64,000 nt of DNA from contig JAFBJZ010000420.1 in assembly GCA_016785225.1 (NCBI GenBank), positions 496,001 to 560,000 on the forward strand, given 5' to 3'. A program made the position numbers and the translations under genes. How positions within the stretch are numbered: position 1 is the first letter of the stretch; each line of letters opens with the position of its first letter. The DNA is from Psettodes erumei (taxonomy: Eukaryota; Chordata; Actinopteri; Pleuronectiformes; Psettodidae). This document shows, piece by piece, positions 58,914 to 64,000 of the stretch. Below the pieces are notes generated by a model, which saw only the letters and a program-made list of their open reading frames with translations, did not search any database and had not been told where the DNA came from.

Positions 58914-61786
58914 GGACTCCACCCTGGCGTCTTTCAGCCATAAACCAAAACTCTAATGGCAGCACAAATGTTGCCTTCAAGGCAATCTATTCCTGCAAAC
59001 ACTTTCTGAATCAGCCAATCACGTTTACTCAGTATTGTTTACATCACACAATAAGGTATGGATACTCAGCCAATCCAACTATAGCTCACTGTCTTCCCCA
59101 TACCAGCTGCTGATTGGACGTGTGTTTTGAAATAGAATGACTAGACTGGTAATTATGAACAGCATTTCAGACGTGTACACACAAAAAAACAGACAAAAAA
59201 AAACAAAAACAATGTGAGCACTGCTAGCACTGAAAATCAGGTTATATGTTTTACGGACACTGCTGTGATTCAAAAGCGTCAAGTAGCCAGTTCTGTGTAT
59301 TAATTCAGGTACTTTTATGCAAATTCAGTAGAACTTTTTTACACCAATCTAGTTATTCTATATGTCCATGAATTTGCTGTGATTCTATTGTACCAGCAGG
59401 GGAATCGCTTCACAGGAGAAGTAGCTGATTGTCACATTTTGGCATCGTATTGGTTCCTGTTTTTCATTTGGTCTTCAGGTACCTTTGTAACTCCTGTCTG
59501 TAAACTCTTTGAGGTGCTATTCCAACTTTATTTATTCTCGCTAGATACTTAAAAAGATTTTACCAGCCTAGAAGTACACCACATTGGCCTTGTGAACTGT
59601 ATTTAGAGAGGAGAGGTAATTAGAGGACTAAACTCATACAAATAAGGTTTTATGTAAGTATATTTAAAAGAAAAAAAAAAAGCAAATCAAAAACTTATAA
59701 TTTTCTCTAAAATACGGGTTTACTGGAGGACAAATATGGTTTCATTCTCAGTTGGAAAGTATGTAGATGGAAAATTAGGGTTTTTAAATTAGTTTTTTCT
59801 CAAGTCCAGCTAAATAGTTGTTGGTGTGGTTACTATGATACACCCAGAAAACAGACATAGTGTCGTTTTTATTTTTGAAATGGGAAAACAATCTCAGTTT
59901 TATACCTCTTTTGTTGCTATGTTCTTGTTTCTAGATGACAGAGAAAATAAATAATTGTAAATTGTGAATGAATTTATGGGATACACAGTGGTGTGCATAG
60001 ACGGGGTATGGGGGGTCGCTATAGTGTTTTGTGTGTTAGTGAAGTGCCCGTTGCAGTCTGACAAAAAGTTATACGTCCAAAGAGACACACAATCATAATC
60101 TTCTAATGCAAATATGCCGACGAGGGCAAATGGATGATCAGACTGCAGGGCACTTCGGTGTTTCCATTCCGCCCCAAACGTCGGCCCCTTGGCTCGGCTC
60201 CATGCACTGCCATTGGGCTCAATACGCTGTGGGGCACATGACAAAAAAACCCCCAACAGAAACGCCATAGCTGTTGTTTTCTAATCAACATTTAGAAAGC
60301 TCTCATTTTGTTGACGCTATCTATCAGTTGAATTTGTTGATATAATGTAAGTTCTACTTTCATTAATCATTATTGTCACTATGTTGTGTTTTTTTGTTTG
60401 TTTCATTTTATAGCCACAGAAATATCTTTCTAAAAAATACATAATAGTAATGAGGATCTTTACGACTGGTAATCTGAAGAACTACAAGCAGCATTAAATG
60501 ATATTTTACAGCTGAAGAATCAACAGGTAACTGCTCCCTGGTGGAAGAACTCTGTGAAGCTGCCACTTCTTCTCAATGACCTCAGACCTTCTTTGACATT
60601 TCTGTACTGCAATTTTTTTTGTTACCTGCTGGCTGACATACTCACTGATACCTGCAATAAGCTCATAGCCGCTGAGTTACCGGTCGGGCTCTACTTCAAA
60701 GTAGTTTGAACAGCTGGATTATCTTGTATCACACTGGACCACAGGTTAGGGTTTTTTTTCCTTATCATTTGTTCAGCGTTACGACTCTACGAAGATCCCC
60801 ACAAATGACATCCTTCCCCTGTTAGTCTGTGCACACCATTTCATGTACATAATGTATCGGTTTTCAGGTTTACTGGAAGACTTATGTAGTTTTATTCTCA
60901 GTCAGAAATCTAATTTGTATGTGGTCAAATTTGTCCACCTCAGTTCTTTGTTTTTGTTGTTGCTATATTATAACACAACCTAAAAAAAATCCTGTTTCAC
61001 TCTGGTTTAAATTACTGCAATGGGAGTTTCTTCCCACTTTTATACCTCTTTTTTGTTGTCAGTTTCTGATGTTTGCATTACAGAGAAAATGGAAAATTGT
61101 AAATGGTGACATTATTTATACTGTACATGGTTGTTTTCTGATATATTTATTGCATTTCAAAGGTCACTTCACTTGATAAGGGGCTGTAAGGTATTTTAAA
61201 AGTGTAGTATGATCATAATGTGTGGATAGGGGAAGTGCAATCAGGGGGGTGGTTTAATTTTCATGGTGCTAGACCCCTCCTTGCCTCAACGCCCCCTCAT
61301 TAAGCAGCATATAGTGATGTATGAACATGAAATAACTGATACAGCTCAAACCAACCAGTTGGTGCTTAGAACCAGTTCAACACAGTTTACTGGTAACAGA
61401 AATGGAATGATGTCTTTGTACTGTATCAAACAGATGAATAAAAGATCCTTTTTTAACTTTATTTCCATTGTACGAAATTCATAATCTTGTGAGGCGTTAG
61501 TGGTTTTATGATGAGCGTTAGTAGTAGTTGTAACTCTTGACTCTTTTGCAGAGACTTTTAGGGATGTGACTTTCAATGGCGTCTGGGTTTTATTTTTGTC
61601 TTGTCCTCATCATCAATATTATTTGAAGGATGTAATAATGCTCTCTTTCCTCTCGACTTGTTTGATTTATGCTGCACTTATTGTTTCGAAAAGAACTCGC
61701 ATAGAACAAAACCTGAGCCAGACCTGTCTTAAATCCCTCTGTGATTTTTTTCTGTGACATATTGTATTGTTGTTCAAGAAAATAAA
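58914..61786 (+). other. kdm6b: Presumed kdm6b 3' UTR with candidate polyadenylation signals
   Basis: AT-rich, non-coding. AATAAA hexamers at 59946-59951, 61437-61442 and 61781-61786; the last is followed by a GT/T-rich stretch (GTTTTGATAAATTATTCCACTTTTTC) as expected of a cleavage site. A diverged duplication lies inside (about 59,700-59,970 and 60,860-61,110). Choice of end is inferred. Confidence 0.45.
59700..61110. repeat. Diverged direct duplication about 1.15 kb apart
   Basis: 'gggtttactggaggacaaatatggtttcattctcagt' near 59,715 pairs with 'ggtttactggaagacttatgtagttttattctcagt' near 60,868. 'ttttatacctcttttgttg' with 'cagagaaaataaataattgtaaa' near 59,897-59,965 pairs with 'ttttatacctcttttttgttg' and 'cagagaaaatggaaaattgtaaa' near 61,039-61,105. 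Order and strand are kept. Confidence 0.7.
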
Positions 61787-64000
61787 ATGTTTTGATAAAT
61801 TATTCCACTTTTTCTTTAGTGTCACTGGTTGCCGTCTATCACAGACAGAACAAGATTCGATTGAATCAGTCCTCAGCTTTCGAGGCGTAAACTACTGGAT
61901 GTGAGTCTTAACTGTTCTATCTCGCTCTTAAGGAAAGAGAGATGTTTCTACATTTTCTCCATAAGGTTTTAAAATTCTGCCTCAATATACTGAACCATTA
62001 TTTGAGGACTGTCTTTCAGAGAAGCGGACATTTGCAGACAGCTGGTACCATGGCAGTGTCGGTCAGTCTGTCACTTTGGTCCGGATTGTCTCAACGACTA
62101 TTGGATGGATCGTTATTAATTTTCATACAGACATTCAAGGTCCCCAGAGGATAAATCCGTCTGACTTTGGTGATGCCCTCAGTTTCCCTCTAGCATCATT
62201 AGCATGAACAGTAAGAGTTTTCTTTTATTGTTATTTGTCACAGTATCCACTTGATGGATCATCTAATGATATTTTAAATTTGTAGCACTCATAGCTGTAG
62301 GTTACAACTTAATAGCAAACACTAAACCAAGTCACTTGTACTGTACATCAGAACTGGCTGTCTGTGGTCTTGTGTTTAACCTTGTTATAGTTAGATTATG
62401 TTTGTCTAACAGCAACTTTAGGTACATTTGTCGGAATGACTGAACAGTTCATAGATGATTGCTCTTTTGAGGTCCCACAAAGATTTATGTCTCAGCTGCC
62501 CTTTAGTCTCTAACTATTGACCACTGGGTGGCTCCACTGGACCAGCTGACTTAAAAGGTTTCCCTCAGAGTAGAGTAGCCAGCGTTAGTCTACTTATTTA
62601 TTTTCCCCTGCAGCGTTTTCCTCATTCCATCTTGCGAAGGCCACAGTTGCTCTGTTTGTTTAGAAGGAAAGTAATAGAAGGAAGGAAAGTAACAGGATGT
62701 CTTGGGAGTATTATCAGGAAGTAATCTGAACAATACGTCAACGTCTGTCTGATTTTTTTCAGGAATGTGTCCTGGATGTTTTGAATGAAGTGATCAAGGT
62801 GAGACACACAGTCAACAATTATTGTTTTTTTTAAAAGCAGTTATGAACTAAATGTGGATGTAGACTAATTAAGCATTTTCAACCATTTTTCAGTCACAAC
62901 ATGCACCAAACATTTATGCTACACTGTCACACATTTATTTCTGTCTCAGTCCTCCAGGGTTAAAGGACATGACACGGAGACACAGGGACATCTCGTCATA
63001 GAGCGTGGACACAGCAGCGGATATCCTGGTTCCAAGGACAGGAAGACTGCTCTTCCTCTACCAACCCCCTCAGACACTGACATACACATAAAAACAGCAT
63101 ACTCTATGGCATTGTTGATGGCAAAACCATCCATTGCACCCACTTTTTTTTTTTTTTTACCCAGAGTACTAATGCCATGGGCTCTTTGATCATGGTTCCC
63201 TGTACCAAATGTTCAAATGTCCCGACTCTCTCCAGGGATTATATTTATCTACCCTTGTGTAGAAATAAATAAACAAAGATGCCCAGAATGAGATGGAAAA
63301 ATGAGACTTCATATCAAAATACCGATTTCACCCTTTGAACAGAGCCCCTCTGGTTTCTTATCAGTCCCATGGTAGCCTATTTTCCCCCGCCAAATTAGTC
63401 AGTGTTCTCCCCCATCCTCATTTCCTTATGTTTTCTGAAAGCAGAGCTCTGCTTTTCATCAAAAGGTCAAGGGCCAATCCTCTGCCATTCCTGCTTCTTA
63501 GACAAATCTTCAGCAACTATGGCCTGCCCTTTATCTTATTATTCACAGCAATGTGTTTTTGCTGAGTAGCTCAGCACTGTCTCCATGCTCGCACCCACAT
63601 CAGTAGTGTGTTGATGAATGTAACATTGTCTGCAATTTATATAAGTCTCAAAATGGGGTTATTTGCAGTTCGTTGGTTTTTTCCCCCTTGAAATCATGGA
63701 AGTTGATAAAAAATCAGGTCAGCTGTCTTGAATTTTGAAACCCACCTTATCAGTATTTGACAGTATTTGAAGTAGAGAAAGTGCTCAGTGAGGGTATAAA
63801 GTGTTGTGGAGTGGGCAGCGTACCCTGACTCCTCTAATCTGCCCAAATAAACACTCTTCCTCCCTCCCCTGGTTGCAGGGGTTATCGCAAAAAGCCTCCC
63901 CTGCTCCCCTGCCCACCAGAATCAGCAGTCTTTAACACAGCCCAGCCTGCTCGCCGTGCATTCACGTTAGAGGCAACACAGGATACACACTCTCTCTCTC
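61787..64000. other. Downstream flank with no recognised gene
   Basis: AT-rich sequence with one dispersed-repeat copy (62,062-62,230) and a CTCF-like match near 62,521. Short frames such as the 65-codon minus-strand one at 62,946-63,143 show no domain. The window ends in a (TC)n tract. Confidence 0.6.
62062..62230. repeat. Dispersed fish repeat copy downstream of kdm6b
   Basis: 'attggatggatcgttattaattttcatacagacattcaaggtccccagaggataaat' and then 'gactttggtgatgccctcagtttccctctagcatcatt' give the most complete unit in the window, including the 'ctctagc' tail typical of these repeats. Confidence 0.65.

Noticed and set aside
62946..63143. 65-codon minus-strand frame near the window end
   Set aside because: No signature of a known family (compared mentally with TMEM88, which neighbours mammalian KDM6B) and no neighbouring exons.
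1..64000. CRISPR arrays, tRNA/rRNA genes, retroviral or transposase genes
   Set aside because: No spaced identical repeats, no tRNA arm structure, and no reverse transcriptase, integrase or transposase motifs in any frame.

Overview
The window is vertebrate nuclear DNA, almost certainly from a ray-finned (teleost) fish. The evidence is spliced genes with GT-AG introns, long CpG-containing non-coding stretches, (CA)n/(TG)n microsatellites, long homopolymers, and copies of a dispersed repeat of a kind common in fish. A percomorph is my guess; the sequence cannot fix the species. There are no prokaryotic operons, CRISPR arrays, tRNA/rRNA genes or transposase ORFs.

Three protein-coding genes can be reconstructed exon by exon with every reading phase closing. 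(1) 6,298-32,022 (+): neuroligin-2 (nlgn2), 8 coding exons, 866 aa with the splice-site-A cassette and 848 aa without it. It is an inhibitory-synapse adhesion protein with a dead esterase domain (Gly replaces the catalytic Ser), one membrane span, a gephyrin-binding motif and a C-terminal TTRV PDZ ligand. (2) 38,405-39,525 (-): a two-exon, 303-aa secreted ENDOD1-like DNA/RNA non-specific endonuclease that keeps the complete catalytic set. (3) 48,443-58,913 (+): kdm6b (JMJD3), 19 coding exons, 1,777 aa, a histone H3K27 demethylase with an intact JmjC iron site and the C-terminal four-cysteine zinc site.

Layout: 1-6,297 is nlgn2 upstream sequence and 5' UTR, with a GC-box cluster near 4,671. 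6,788-31,088 holds the nlgn2 introns, the first 25 kb of which are unusually CpG-rich; the small alternative exon lies at 13,486-13,539. 32,023 to about 36,000 is the AT-rich presumed nlgn2 3' UTR and flank. nlgn2 and the nuclease are convergent. The nuclease and kdm6b are divergent and separated by about 9 kb, which holds CTCF-like motifs and a CCAAT/CpG-rich candidate promoter. After kdm6b comes an AT-rich presumed 3' UTR with a diverged tandem duplication, then about 2 kb with no recognisable gene.

The genes do not form a pathway: one acts in inhibitory synapse adhesion, one in chromatin, one is a secreted nuclease. In mammals NLGN2 and KDM6B both lie on human 17p13.1 but are separated by many genes, so the tight spacing here is a point of synteny interest. 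I found no undescribed gene system. The most notable items are the hidden cassette exon, the preserved nuclease active site between two regulatory genes, the CTCF-like cluster and the broad CpG-rich intronic domain.
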